From NCBI RefSeq assembly GCF_000254135.1, contig NZ_AINS01000003.1, positions 1 through 64,000 of the forward strand: a DNA stretch of 64,000 nt, written 5' to 3'. A program made the translations under genes and the position numbers. The notes beneath the pieces are model-generated. The model was not told where the DNA came from and ran no database searches. It saw nothing but the letters and a program-made list of their open reading frames with translations. This document shows positions 50,421 to 59,862 of the stretch, one piece after another (the stretch's first letter is position 1; every line of letters starts with the position of its first letter). This DNA is from Campylobacter coli LMG 9860. Lineage in GTDB: Bacteria; Campylobacterota; Campylobacteria; Campylobacterales; Campylobacteraceae.

Positions 50421-51174
50421 GATTGATTTCCAAATCACTCATAAAATCAATCTCACACCAATTACCTTTGATTTCCACAGCTTTTGCATTTTTGTATTTG
50501 TCAATTAAAATTTGTAAAAAACTTGTCATGTACATATTCTTAAAATCTTTTCCATCATAAGTCAAATTCTTATCAAGACTATCGTAAGTTTTTATAACCT
50601 CCTTTAGAAAAAGATATGAAAACTTAAATAAGCCTGTATATTGACCTTGAATTTCATCATAAGTTTTAGCTTTTTTGCCAAGCTCTACAATAAAACCATC
50701 TTTTAATTTTAAAGTTTCAGCATCATCAAGTGGATTTTCAAATCGTTTTTCCCATAGTTCTTTCCAATCTTTATCCACAATAACAGCAAAATCTTCTTTT
50801 GCTTCTTTTAATTTTTCTATGCTATTCTTAAAATAAACTATATCAGCATAAGAGATGATTAAATCTTGTTTATCTTCGATGCATTTTTGTAAAAAATCTC
50901 TAGCGCAAAATAAAGTTTGCACCATATTTGTTTTATCATAGTTTTCATTTTTATAAAATGTTACTAAATCATAACTTTGATTTATATAAGTCCTTAAAAC
51001 ATCAAATAAATATCCACCTACTACACATATTTCATCGATATTGTTTTCTTTTAAGGCTTGAATTTCATAATCTATTATTTTTTTATTTTTATATTCAACC
51101 ATACATTTTGGTTGATTTTTTGTTAAAGGCATTAGCCTTGATCCAAAACCTGCCGCTAAAATAATTGCTTTCAT
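50404..51174 (-). CDS. CTP:phosphoglutamine cytidylyltransferase-like (MeOPN pathway, Cj1416 type)
   Basis: Nucleotidyltransferase of 256 residues. N-terminal motif AIILAAGFGSRLMPLT, then QPKCMVEYKNK, and DIVYF for the metal site. In C. jejuni the Cj1416 enzyme joins CTP to phosphoglutamine to give CDP-L-glutamine. The family fit comes from motif, length and the adjoining Cj1417- and Cj1418-like genes. It is the last gene of the minus-strand cluster, overlaps the hydrolase gene by 4 bases and overlaps priA by 17 on the other strand. Confidence 0.82.
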   Translation of the reverse strand: MKAIILAAGFGSRLMPLTKNQPKCMVEYKNKKIIDYEIQALKENNIDEICVVGGYLFDVLRTYINQSYDLVTFYKNENYDKTNMVQTLFCARDFLQKCIEDKQDLIISYADIVYFKNSIEKLKEAKEDFAVIVDKDWKELWEKRFENPLDDAETLKLKDGFIVELGKKAKTYDEIQGQYTGLFKFSYLFLKEVIKTYDSLDKNLTYDGKDFKNMYMTSFLQILIDKYKNAKAVEIKGNWCEIDFMSDLEINPIKNQ

Positions 51175-51779
51175 TTTTCTTCCTTAATCAAATCAAGCCA
51201 TTCTTTTAAAATTTGAACATTGTTTAATCCATCTTCTCTTTCGATATGCCACATTATACCAAAAATATTTTCATACTTATGTTTAAAAGCTTCTATAGTT
51301 TTATCTTTTGCAAAGCATAAGGGCTCAAGTTCATCTCCCAGTCTAGCAATTGCAAAATTGTGAAAAGAATTACTTATAAATTTTTCTTCTAAAAAAAATA
51401 TTTCATGTTTGCTTACATGATTTACATAGGGGCTTATACAACTATTAAAATAATGAGCTATTATTTGAGCCCCTCTACAAATACCTAAAAGTGGAATTTT
51501 TTCTTTTAAGCAAGCTTCTATGACTTGTATTTCATAAGAATCCCTTTTTTTAGACATTGCATTAGGATTTAAAAAATTTAAATCATTACCACCACTTAGT
51601 ATCACAGCTTTTACAAGATCTTTGTAGCGAGAAAAATCTATTTCATAGCTAAGCGGAAGGGGAATAAAATTTTTAAATAAATCTTTATTAAATAATTCTC
51701 CCCAATCTTTTGCCAAACATTCTCTTTCCTCATAATAACTTTCATTGCAAATAAGCCTTTGGGTAATACCTATAAACAA
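51171..51779 (-). CDS. Gamma-glutamyl-CDP-amidate hydrolase-like class I amidotransferase (Cj1417 type)
   Basis: 202 residues, peptidase C26 / class I glutamine amidotransferase fold. Nucleophile Cys lies in [14 protein letters not shown], with [10 protein letters not shown] near the end giving catalytic His and Glu. [11 protein letters not shown] is typical. In the MeOPN pathway Cj1417 releases glutamate from CDP-L-glutamine to give cytidine diphosphoramidate. Overlaps its neighbours on both sides by 4 and 10 bases. Confidence 0.82.
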   Translation of the reverse strand: MFIGITQRLICNESYYEERECLAKDWGELFNKDLFKNFIPLPLSYEIDFSRYKDLVKAVILSGGNDLNFLNPNAMSKKRDSYEIQVIEACLKEKIPLLGICRGAQIIAHYFNSCISPYVNHVSKHEIFFLEEKFISNSFHNFAIARLGDELEPLCFAKDKTIEAFKHKYENIFGIMWHIEREDGLNNVQILKEWLDLIKEEK

Positions 51780-54109
51780 AATATTTGCTCACTTTCACAT
51801 TCAATATTTATTTTTTTAGCCTTTAAATATTTTTCAAAATTTTCTTCCCCAACTCCTATAACAGCAGGCATTCCAAGCTCTGAAGCACGAATAGCCATAT
51901 GTGAGTTAGCACCCCCATAGCATGTGATAAGTCCTGCTATATTTTTTGTAAATAAATAATCATATCCAGGATCTGCTGCATAGATTAAAACAATTTTTCC
52001 TTCTAAATCTTTATCATTTTCTTTGGCTGTAAATGCGGTTATACTTTTTTGTGTGATAAAATTTGGAATAATACTATGATTATAAAAAGAAAAAATTTCC
52101 TCAGTATTGCAAAGTAAGGAAGGAAGTTTTATAGCTTGTGTGAGTTTATATTCTTTTTTATTTCGAGCAATCTCTTCTAAAAATTGCTCTCTTGGATTTA
52201 TAGAATAAAGACTAGAATAAAGATTTAAAATACTTTTGATATCAAGATGAGCCAGATCTTCTTTTTTGATATCATAATATTTACCTAATTCTTCAATATA
52301 AACTATAGCTTTAGAAAGCAATCTGGTAAATTCAAACTTAAGCAATTCTCTGCCTTCGATAGACTGTTTTAAAAAATCAAAAAATTCACAAGCACTAATT
52401 TCTAATCCATGTTCTTTAAGTAGAGTATTTAAAGCTTTCATCTTTTCTTCTGGAAGAATAAAAGCTTTATCTTCTAAATAAACATTATTATCTTTTTGAT
52501 TTATTTCAAAATAAAGCTCAAAATTTTCGTCATATCTTGGAGATAAGATGTTATAAGTTCCCGCTCTTAAGTGTCCAAATTCTATCAAAAATTGATTTTT
52601 AGTACAAGAGTTAAGATTATTTGTTTGCTTACTTAAATTTTTACTCACTGTATTAAGTGAATTTAAAAAATCATTTTTTTCTTCTTTGCTTATGAAATTA
52701 ATCTCAACTAAAGAATTTAAAAGTTGCATTGCCACAAATGCAGCTCTAGCTACTCCTGCAAAAGGTAAAGTTCCATAACGCTTACACTCTTCAATAAGCC
52801 AATAAATTTTATCGATTAAAGAAAAATTTGAATCAATAATACCGTCATATCTTTCTTTTAATCTGTAAGCTTTCTTTATATCTTTTAAGTAAAGTCCCGA
52901 TTGGGGATTAATAATCTTATTTGTAAGTTCTAGTAATGAAAATTCTAATCTTTTAAGCTCATTTTCATTAAAACCGTGATTTAAAAGCTCTTGTAATTTT
53001 TTAGAACTGTTAAAATCATAACAAGAATAAACGATATCAAATTCAATTTTATCATGTAATTCATGGTTTTTATTAAGTTTATCTAAGTAGAAATTGACAA
53101 GTTTTTGTGCAATATTTTCATCTAATTTTTTAGGTATGAAAGAATTAAAAGATAATCTTACATCTACATAAGGAATGCCCAAAAAAGAATGAATCAAAGG
53201 ATGAGATCTTAAATCTTTGTAGCCATAATTGTCTCTTTGATACGCCCATATATTATCTGTAATGATTTCTTTATATAAACTAAAAGCTAAACGCTTTGGT
53301 CTTAAACCAATGATTTCAGCAGGATTCCAATCGGGCATTACTCCAAAAAGTGCTTTTTCTCCTAACACTCTAGGACGCAAATTTTGCAAAGAAATAAAAC
53401 GCTTATAAAATCTTTGCAAAGCTTCTTTTGGTAAAGCATTAAATAAATTTTCTTTTTCTTGCATCACTAAAGGTCTTACCTGTAAACAAAAAAGCTCTTC
53501 TTTATTGTCTTTAAAGGCAAATGCAAATTCAACATCTAAAAAACAACAATCATATAAAGATTCTAATTCTTTTATAAGCTCTATAATCTTCTGGAGTTTG
53601 ATATCTTTAAAATCCAAATGCTCTCTATAGTGATAGTAAGTTTTTGCACTCTTACTGCTTCCATCTGTAATGGAATTATTTGAACCATTTTCATCATATT
53701 GAAGGCAAAAATAAGGAGAAAAATTATCCTTATCGACGCTAAAACCAACACCACAAAGTGTAATATTTTCAAGCATAGGTTGGATTAAAATTTCATCACT
53801 TTTTGATGGCATGGAATTAGCAACTTTATATAAAGCTTTTAATAATTCATCTTTAGAATTCGCATCGATATTTGCCAAGGAAAGAAAAGCTCCCGCATTG
53901 GAGTTTTTCATACTATCTTCGCTTAAAGAAGAACTTCTTATGATGAGTTTATTGGCTTTTAAAGCTTGAATATCACTTAAAATTTTCTCTTCATTTAATA
54001 TTAATTCTTCAAGCGAAGTCAAGACCAAAGGTAGAATTTTTGCTTTTTTTAATTTTGTTTGTAAATTTTTTAAATTTTGTGCTTTGGTTTTGAAATTTAA
54101 CTCCGCCAT
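51770..54109 (-). CDS. L-glutamine kinase-like, PEP-synthase-type enzyme (Cj1418 type)
   Basis: 779 residues. N-terminal ATP-grasp domain ([29 protein letters not shown]), a long middle part and a C-terminal swivelling phosphohistidine domain with [17 protein letters not shown]; its catalytic His is residue 737. The layout is that of PEP synthases but the protein lacks their TIM-barrel domain. C. jejuni Cj1418 phosphorylates the amide of L-glutamine and starts MeOPN synthesis. Confidence 0.85.
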   Translation of the reverse strand: MAELNFKTKAQNLKNLQTKLKKAKILPLVLTSLEELILNEEKILSDIQALKANKLIIRSSSLSEDSMKNSNAGAFLSLANIDANSKDELLKALYKVANSMPSKSDEILIQPMLENITLCGVGFSVDKDNFSPYFCLQYDENGSNNSITDGSSKSAKTYYHYREHLDFKDIKLQKIIELIKELESLYDCCFLDVEFAFAFKDNKEELFCLQVRPLVMQEKENLFNALPKEALQRFYKRFISLQNLRPRVLGEKALFGVMPDWNPAEIIGLRPKRLAFSLYKEIITDNIWAYQRDNYGYKDLRSHPLIHSFLGIPYVDVRLSFNSFIPKKLDENIAQKLVNFYLDKLNKNHELHDKIEFDIVYSCYDFNSSKKLQELLNHGFNENELKRLEFSLLELTNKIINPQSGLYLKDIKKAYRLKERYDGIIDSNFSLIDKIYWLIEECKRYGTLPFAGVARAAFVAMQLLNSLVEINFISKEEKNDFLNSLNTVSKNLSKQTNNLNSCTKNQFLIEFGHLRAGTYNILSPRYDENFELYFEINQKDNNVYLEDKAFILPEEKMKALNTLLKEHGLEISACEFFDFLKQSIEGRELLKFEFTRLLSKAIVYIEELGKYYDIKKEDLAHLDIKSILNLYSSLYSINPREQFLEEIARNKKEYKLTQAIKLPSLLCNTEEIFSFYNHSIIPNFITQKSITAFTAKENDKDLEGKIVLIYAADPGYDYLFTKNIAGLITCYGGANSHMAIRASELGMPAVIGVGEENFEKYLKAKKINIECESEQIFCL

Positions 54110-54120
54110 TTTTTTCCTTG

Positions 54121-54882
54121 TTATATTTTTTTAGCACTCCAACAACGAGTGGTATATTTTATACTAAATTCTTTAGGAAGTCTTTGTGAAATTTTATCAC
54201 TAATTTTATTAAATAATTCATTTCCTTCTTCTGTCTCCAAATCCCAATAAGGATTTTTAACACTTTTCCACGCATTAATATAATTTTCGATACTTTGATG
54301 AAAATAAAAATCTTCTTCAATATAGACAATATTATCAAAAAGATCCTTGCGGCTTTCTATAATTGGTCTTTGATCTTCTCTTCTGGTTCCTCTAGTATAA
54401 TTTGGTACAAATTCTATGATAGTATCTTCAGCTATTTTTTGTATAGGATCATTTAAATCTCTATGATTCCACATACAAGAAAAATATCCCTCTGATTTTA
54501 ACAGACGATGTGTTTCCTTCAAGGCTTCATTTCTATCCATTACATTAAAACTACTACCAAAAGTCACCCAATCAAATTCGCTATTTTGGAGTGTCGAATT
54601 CAAACCTGTTGCTCTAACCCATTCTATCTTTTCACCTTTAGTTCTTTCTATACCAATTTCACGCATAGCATCATTTGGTTCTACAGATACTACCTTACAT
54701 CCTCTTTCTAAAAGCATGATACTTAAATTTCCAGTTCCTGCACCAATATCAGCTACTTTAATATCGTTTTTTCCGACTAAACTTATCAACATATCTATAG
54801 TCTTTGGAGCATAATTTGGTCTATAGCTATAAAATTTAGCATGTTTGGTATAATCCCACACTTGTTCTACTAGTTTTTGCAT
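54121..54882 (-). CDS. SAM-dependent methyltransferase of the MeOPN cluster (Cj1419 type)
   Basis: 253 residues, class I methyltransferase fold. SAM motif [15 protein letters not shown] near residue 45, then [14 protein letters not shown] and [17 protein letters not shown]. The start [18 protein letters not shown] resembles the second methyltransferase of the cluster, so the two are paralogues. Proposed role is O-methylation of the phosphoramidate; which of the two does this is unclear. No long G tract, so constitutively in frame. Confidence 0.8.
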   Translation of the reverse strand: MQKLVEQVWDYTKHAKFYSYRPNYAPKTIDMLISLVGKNDIKVADIGAGTGNLSIMLLERGCKVVSVEPNDAMREIGIERTKGEKIEWVRATGLNSTLQNSEFDWVTFGSSFNVMDRNEALKETHRLLKSEGYFSCMWNHRDLNDPIQKIAEDTIIEFVPNYTRGTRREDQRPIIESRKDLFDNIVYIEEDFYFHQSIENYINAWKSVKNPYWDLETEEGNELFNKISDKISQRLPKEFSIKYTTRCWSAKKI

Positions 54883-54936
54883 TTTGTTTCCCTTTTTCTA
54901 TCTTCGACAAGCTTGATAAAAAAAAGGGAAAATATT

Positions 54937-55709
54937 TTATGCTTTTCTAGCTGTCCATGCCCTTATTTTATAAGGAATTTCTATACTCTGCATATGAGAA
55001 ATTTTAGACTCAATCATATCTAAAATTTCTTTCCATCTTTTTTTACCTGCTTGTGCTTGTATATCATTTACAGAATGCCAAGCTCCAAGATAACGATCTT
55101 TATCCCAAAGCTCTTTATAATCACACTCCATAAAAAAGCAGTCTACGAAATCTCCTGTTGAAACAAGAATTTCTTCCCATTTTTTAACATTTTGAGTACC
55201 ACTACTTACACGAGCAAGCTCTGGAATAATATGTTTAATCTCCTTTTCAATTTCATCAAAAACCGAACCCTCTACAATGTGGCGAGGATTCCAAATCGCA
55301 GTGAAATACCCCCCCCTGTTAATATACGATTAAATTCCGGAAGAGATTTTTTGGGATCCGTCCAATGGAAAGAACTGGCCATGATAACCCAATCAGCTTG
55401 ATTGTCTTTCATCCGAGTTTCTTCACCGCTTCCTTGGTGCCAAGAAATATTCGACAAATTTTGTGTAAATTTTCGCCCTTCTTCACGCATATTATCATTT
55501 GGTTCTATGGCATCGATTTGACACTCAAACATTTCTCCTAGCATTTTGGTAAGCTTTCCTGTGCCAGCACCCACTTCAACAATATTTAAATTTTTAATAT
55601 TTTTATTTTTGTCATTGATACAAGCTATAAGCTTTTCAAGCAAAAATGGACTGTAAGCAGGTCTATTGTGATAATGCTTTGCTACCTCTGTAAAATCCCC
55701 CTGTTTCAT
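54937..55709 (-). CDS. Phase-variable SAM-dependent methyltransferase (Cj1420 type), OFF by frameshift
   Basis: The first 145 codons (55709 down to 55272) give a class I methyltransferase start: VVEVGAGTGKL-like motif near residue 45 and IEPNDNMREEG. The frame is then lost at a G8 tract (minus strand, 55309-55316). Adding one G continues GGGYFTAIWNPRH and runs through VEGSVFDEIEKE and DFVDCFFMECDYKE to the stop at 54937, a protein of 257 residues similar to its neighbour. A TATAAT and AAAGGAAA precede the ATG. This is a switch-off, not decay. Confidence 0.87.
55309..55316 (-). repeat. G8 homopolymer, phase-variation tract (OFF)
   Basis: Eight C on the plus strand, hence G8 in the coding sense of the methyltransferase. 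Eight gives an early stop at 55272; nine restores the frame. The tract encodes the conserved Gly-Gly before YF, so it lies within a needed motif. Confidence 0.88.
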
Positions 55710-55738
55710 AGCATTTCCTTTCTCTAAATTAAAGTATA

Positions 55739-55744
55739 ATTATA
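55739..55744 (-). promoter_or_regulatory. Putative -10 upstream of the phase-variable methyltransferase
   Basis: On the minus strand TATAAT lies 29 bases ahead of the ATG, within a 110-base AT-rich gap after the transferase gene, with an AAAGGAAA ribosome site. It suggests that the downstream six-gene part can start on its own. Confidence 0.5.
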
Positions 55745-55819
55745 TCTTTATTTGTTTAATTTATATTATTTTTTTATAATTCTATATCTTTATAAAAATA
55801 TCTTCTTTTCTATACAATT

Positions 55820-57223
55820 TTATTCTTTTTCATCTAATTTTTTACATATTTTTTCAAATTCTTGATAGTATTTCCAAGAAGCTATAATATTGGGATGAGA
55901 TTGTTTAACATTATTTAATTCTTTGTTAAAAATTTCTTTAAATTCTAATGCCAAAGTTTTATTTTTGCTAAAATATAATAATACATCTTCCTCTTTCATC
56001 ATTGAATCTTCTGTATGTTCGATTGTTTTGTGAATTGCTTGCAGAAATTCATAGAGATAGTTTTTAATTTGTTTAAAGAAAAGAGTATTTTTTTCTAGTT
56101 TTTCCAAGTCACTTTTATCTATATATACGCTCATATCGTTTGATAAATCGTTATTTAAAATCTCATTTATAATATTGATTTTTTGCGAGTTTTTATGAGG
56201 TCTATCTAAAATAATAGCAATGCTTGTAGAAGTATCAATGCTAGCATTTGGATTATTGTTGGGAGACTTAATGGAAAAGATGTTGCTTAAATCTTTCTGA
56301 TTTGCATATAAGGTAATGGGAAAAAGATAGCGTATATATCCTCTAAATTCTTGAATTTTAAATAAATTTTCACTTTCTTTTAGACAAGGTGGAGTAAAGC
56401 CAAATCTAAAAGCTAAATCTTCCATTGTTTGAAAAGCATTTTTTGTTTTAATTTTTTCCATATCTAGATAATATATATACTCTTGATTGAAATATTTTGA
56501 TAGATAATTTATGATAAAAACACTGTAATTTAATTCTTCCAGATTAATTTTTATTTCAGGTTTTTTATGGTTTAAAAAATTAATATAATTTCTATAGTCA
56601 TAAGTTAGATCAAATTCATTTTGAAAGTTTCTTTGAACTTTACTCCAGTCTCTTCCCCAATTATGTTTTAAAATTCCTATCGGATCACGGATTCCACAGA
56701 TCACTTTTGAATGAGGATCCAATAAAGCCAAATACTTTTCAAGATTAATTATATTTAGTTCCGAAATGTTTATGGCTTGATCGGATATATTTTTATCATT
56801 TAGGCACATGTAATTAATACAATATCTTTCCTTTGCGTCATAGGGTAACATCCAAGAAGCAAGACAAAAAACATTACATGCTTCATTCAGGTATCTTAAA
56901 AAGGCTGCAGCACCTACGCCATGTGGAGAAATATAGATAAATTTATAATGTTTAGGTAAGGGTAAATTTAAATCCCAAGCTAATTCTGCACAATGCCTAC
57001 TTGCATCTGTATCGATATAATTTGGATTTAGTAAAGGTGGATAAGGGTGATTGGTATAATTTTCTTGAAATTCTTTAGAATTTAGCCATTCGCAGATGAT
57101 TTCAATATTTTCTAAAGCAAAGTTATAAAAATTTTCATTATTTGAATTTTTTAATGCTTTAAGTAGAATTTGTGCCTGATCAGGACTTAACATTTGTTTT
57201 AAAATTTTTAAAATTTGTTCCAA
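55820..57223 (-). CDS. DUF2972 (CipA / Cj1421-Cj1422-like) putative MeOPN or sugar transferase
   Basis: 467 residues. HPYPPLLNP (59-67), AELAWDLNLPLP and SPHGVGAAAFLRYL (about 99-112) are what I recall of the DUF2972 family, which includes the capsule MeOPN transferases Cj1421 and Cj1422 and CipA (Cj0685c). A sulfotransferase-like IGIRDPIG-type block is seen at VICGIRDPIGIL. It occupies the cipA position next to ispG. No long G tract is present, unlike relatives. The acceptor is unknown. Confidence 0.72.
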   Translation of the reverse strand: MEQILKILKQMLSPDQAQILLKALKNSNNENFYNFALENIEIICEWLNSKEFQENYTNHPYPPLLNPNYIDTDASRHCAELAWDLNLPLPKHYKFIYISPHGVGAAAFLRYLNEACNVFCLASWMLPYDAKERYCINYMCLNDKNISDQAINISELNIINLEKYLALLDPHSKVICGIRDPIGILKHNWGRDWSKVQRNFQNEFDLTYDYRNYINFLNHKKPEIKINLEELNYSVFIINYLSKYFNQEYIYYLDMEKIKTKNAFQTMEDLAFRFGFTPPCLKESENLFKIQEFRGYIRYLFPITLYANQKDLSNIFSIKSPNNNPNASIDTSTSIAIILDRPHKNSQKINIINEILNNDLSNDMSVYIDKSDLEKLEKNTLFFKQIKNYLYEFLQAIHKTIEHTEDSMMKEEDVLLYFSKNKTLALEFKEIFNKELNNVKQSHPNIIASWKYYQEFEKICKKLDEKE

Positions 57224-57257
57224 GATATCCCTCTCCCTATCTTTTTTAAATTTATTT

Positions 57258-57776
57258 TTATGTGTTTAAGGCTTGCAAAATTCTATCGACTTTTTCATCA
57301 AGTAAATCAAGCTTAGAATTATCCAAGATAAGATCGGCATTAGGCTCATCATAATTTATATCTATGCCCACTACATTAGATATTTTCCCACTTAATGCTT
57401 TACTATAAAGCCTTTTTTTATCACGCTTCTTCAACTCTTCGATATCGCACTTAATATAAATTTCATAATAGTTTTTTAAAGTTTTCCTATTATATCTATA
57501 AATTTCATCCCACATGGAAATAGCACTTACGATAACTAACATATTCTGAGAGCTGAGAAAATGTGCAAATTTTGAACGTTTTATAGATACTTCAATACGA
57601 CTTTGTTTATCATATTTATAATATCCTAAAAGCTCTCTAAATTCATCACCGTCAAGATAAATAATGTTGTCATATTTTTCTTTTAATTTTTGATATAAAG
57701 CTTCTGCAATGCAGCTTTTTCCACTTCCCGCTAGGCCAGTTAACCAAATAACTCCACCTTTTGTGATAAATTGCAT
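57258..57776 (-). CDS. Cytidine diphosphoramidate kinase-like, APS-kinase family (Cj1415 type)
   Basis: 172 residues of the adenylylsulfate kinase fold. P-loop WLTGLAGSGKSCIAEAL near residue 12, DGDEFRELLG, VSAISMWDEI. Generic annotation would be CysC, but no sulfate-activation gene lies nearby and the neighbours are MeOPN genes, where Cj1415 phosphorylates cytidine diphosphoramidate at the 3' position. It is the first gene of the minus-strand cluster and is divergent from ispG, with AAAGGGAAAA as ribosome site. Confidence 0.8.
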   Translation of the reverse strand: MQFITKGGVIWLTGLAGSGKSCIAEALYQKLKEKYDNIIYLDGDEFRELLGYYKYDKQSRIEVSIKRSKFAHFLSSQNMLVIVSAISMWDEIYRYNRKTLKNYYEIYIKCDIEELKKRDKKRLYSKALSGKISNVVGIDINYDEPNADLILDNSKLDLLDEKVDRILQALNT

Positions 57777-57882
57777 TATTTTCCCTTTAAAAATTTATTG
57801 TGTTATACTAAAATCTATTTTAAAATTCTAACAAAATTAAACTATAATTAAAGCAAAAAATAGCTAAAATTTTAAAATTACT

Positions 57883-57888
57883 TATAAT
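57883..57888 (+). promoter_or_regulatory. Putative -10 close to the ispG start
   Basis: TATAAT lies 14 bases before the ATG at 57903, which would leave a leader of about eight bases. A second TATAAT at 57843-57848 would give a normal leader. Confidence 0.4.
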
Positions 57889-57902
57889 AAAGAAGCTTAA
57901 AA

Positions 57903-58976
57903 ATGGAATATAAAAGATTTAAAACAAGACAAATTAAAGTAGGTGATGTTTTAATAGGTGGTGATGCACCTATTTCAGTACAATCCATGCTTTTTACTAA
58001 AACAAGAGATATTGAAGGATCTTTAGAGCAACTCAATCGCCTTTATTTTACAGGAGCTAATATCGTGCGTTTGGCATGTTTGGATATGGCGGATGCAAGA
58101 GCTTTAAAAGAGATTAAGGCAAAAAGTCCTTTGCCTTTGATCGTAGATATACATTTTAATCACAATTTAGCTGTATTTTGTGCTGAATTTATTGATGGAG
58201 TTCGTATAAATCCAGGCAATATAGGCTCAAAAGAAAATATTAAAGACGTGGTAAAAGCTTGCAAGGAGCGAGGTATTCCTATACGTATAGGCGTAAATCA
58301 CGGTTCTATAGAAAAAGAATTCAGTGATAAATATGGATATGGCGTAGACGCAATGCTAGAAAGCGCGTTGTATAATATCAAGCTTTTAGAGGATTTGGAT
58401 TTTTTTGATATAAAAATTTCAATGAAAACCTCTGATGCTCAAAAGACCATAGAAGCCTATGAAAGATTAAGACCGCTTTGTGATTATCCTTTTCATTTAG
58501 GAGTAACAGAAGCAGGGACTAAATTTCATAGCACAATAAAAAGTTCTATCGCTTTGGGAAATTTGCTTCTTAAAGGTATAGGTGATACCATGAGAGTTTC
58601 AATGACGGGTGAGCTCGAAGAAGAAATCAAAGTTGCAAGAGCAATTTTACAAGATAGCGGGGTGCAAAAAAGTGGAGTTAATATCATCTCATGCCCAACT
58701 TGTGGAAGAATTCAAAGTGATTTAATCAGTGCTATTAAAATCGTAGAAGAAAAAACTAAACATATTAAAGAGCCTCTAAATATCAGTGTTATGGGCTGTG
58801 TTGTTAATGCTTTAGGTGAGGCTAAGGGCGCTGATGTGGCTATAGCTTTTGGAAAAAATCAAGGACTTGTTATAAGACATGGAGAAGTGGTGGCAAAACT
58901 CAAAGAAAATGAGCTTGTGGATAGATTTTTAGCTGAAGTAGAAGATGAGGTTAAGAGTAGAGAGATAAAAGAATAG
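57903..58976 (+). CDS. ispG: 4-hydroxy-3-methylbut-2-en-1-yl diphosphate synthase
   Basis: [4Fe-4S] enzyme of the MEP isoprenoid pathway, 357 residues. TIM-barrel start ([20 protein letters not shown]), cluster ligands CPTCGR and a later Cys in [16 protein letters not shown]. Flavodoxin or ferredoxin supplies electrons. Stands alone between the MeOPN cluster and flgH. Confidence 0.96.
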   Translation: MEYKRFKTRQIKVGDVLIGGDAPISVQSMLFTKTRDIEGSLEQLNRLYFTGANIVRLACLDMADARALKEIKAKSPLPLIVDIHFNHNLAVFCAEFIDGVRINPGNIGSKENIKDVVKACKERGIPIRIGVNHGSIEKEFSDKYGYGVDAMLESALYNIKLLEDLDFFDIKISMKTSDAQKTIEAYERLRPLCDYPFHLGVTEAGTKFHSTIKSSIALGNLLLKGIGDTMRVSMTGELEEEIKVARAILQDSGVQKSGVNIISCPTCGRIQSDLISAIKIVEEKTKHIKEPLNISVMGCVVNALGEAKGADVAIAFGKNQGLVIRHGEVVAKLKENELVDRFLAEVEDEVKSREIKE

Positions 58977-59019
58977 ATTTTATTTTAATTATAGATATTT
59001 AAAATAAAATCGCAATAAA

Positions 59020-59048
59020 ATTTAAGTCCTTATTTTAAGGACTTAAAT
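59020..59048. terminator. Bidirectional terminator between ispG and flgH
   Basis: A perfect 13-base inverted repeat (59020-59032 and 59036-59048) with a TTT loop and AT-rich flanks lies between convergent genes; the strongest hairpin seen in the window. Confidence 0.8.
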
Positions 59049-59059
59049 TATAAGTTTAT

Positions 59060-59758
59060 TTAAAAAGGCCATATAGCTTCTATGACTTTGCTTCCCCAAG
59101 GTTTTCTAGTGCTTCTATCCACTTCACCTTCAGTTTTGTAAAGAATTTTTGCATCTGCTATATATCTACTATCTATAGTATTATCTTGACCGATATCATA
59201 AGGACGAATCACACCGCTAAGTTGTATGATTTGTTTTTCTCCATTGATCAAAAGCTCTCTTGAACCCTCAATAAAATAATTACCATTAGACAAAATTTTA
59301 ATCACGCGAGTTGAAATCGTAGTGTTAAAACTTTCATTGCGACTTTGAGTGCCTGTTCCTTGGTAGTTGTTAGTACTATTGGTTTGAAAGCCTATATTAG
59401 AATAAGCATTTACTTTATCGATCGCAGTTCCAAGTAAGCCACTTCCACCTGTTAAAGCTCCTCCTCCTAAATTGGAAGTATTGGTTCTACTTGTGGCCTT
59501 ATTGGCTTGAGTGCTTTGAGTAGTGCTTTCTTGGATAACCACAGTAACTAAATCATTTACATTCATTGCTTTTTTATCAGAGAATAAAGGATTATCGCCT
59601 TTTCCAAAAAGCGATCCAGGAGAAGTTTCTACATTGTTGCTTTGTTTAGGTGCAAGCTCTTCTACATAAGCAGGAGGTTTCATAGAAATTTGCGGATCTA
59701 CTGTTGCAGAACATCCAAAAAATGCAAAAGGTAACACATAGAATAAAACTTTTTTCAT
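59060..59758 (-). CDS. flgH: Flagellar L-ring protein FlgH
   Basis: Outer-membrane lipoprotein that forms the L ring around the flagellar rod, 232 residues. Signal peptide with lipobox FFGC (Cys16). Family blocks SLFSDKKA-type region GKGDNPLFSDKKAMNVNDLV, TVVIQEST, and LSGVIRPYDIGQDNTIDSRY. Ribosome site AAAGGAC. A sigma-54 promoter precedes it. Confidence 0.94.
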   Translation of the reverse strand: MKKVLFYVLPFAFFGCSATVDPQISMKPPAYVEELAPKQSNNVETSPGSLFGKGDNPLFSDKKAMNVNDLVTVVIQESTTQSTQANKATSRTNTSNLGGGALTGGSGLLGTAIDKVNAYSNIGFQTNSTNNYQGTGTQSRNESFNTTISTRVIKILSNGNYFIEGSRELLINGEKQIIQLSGVIRPYDIGQDNTIDSRYIADAKILYKTEGEVDRSTRKPWGSKVIEAIWPF

Positions 59759-59817
59759 TTTCGTCCTTTAAATGATGAAATTTCATTTTTATTTGTTAAA
59801 ATAGTTTTTCAAGTAAG

Positions 59818-59856
59818 TATAAAGCAAAGAGTGTTCCACTTTTTAAAACCAAGGAG
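59818..59856 (+). promoter_or_regulatory. Putative -10 and ribosome site of pta
   Basis: TATAAA at 59818-59823 is a plausible -10 and AAGGAG at 59851-59856 is a strong ribosome site before the ATG at 59863. Confidence 0.45.
59824..59838 (-). promoter_or_regulatory. Sigma-54 promoter of flgH
   Basis: On the minus strand TGGAAC, four bases, then TTTGC gives the -24 GG (59836-59837) and -12 GC (59824-59825) with exactly ten bases between. It fits the RpoN consensus and would start transcription near 59812, about 53 bases before the flgH ATG. The site overlaps the region where pta transcription would begin on the other strand. Confidence 0.85.
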
Positions 59857-59862
59857 AAAATA

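Noticed and set aside
51770-54109. Phosphoenolpyruvate synthase
   Set aside because: ATP-grasp and phosphohistidine domains are present, but the pyruvate-binding TIM barrel is absent and the context is MeOPN synthesis.
54937-55131. Separate 64-residue gene on the minus strand
   Set aside because: It is the 3' end of the frameshifted methyltransferase: with G9 the upstream frame runs into it, and it has no ribosome site of its own.
57258-57776. CysC, adenylylsulfate kinase for sulfate assimilation
   Set aside because: Family fold fits, but no CysD, CysN or CysH gene is near and the neighbours are MeOPN genes, so the Cj1415-type role is preferred.
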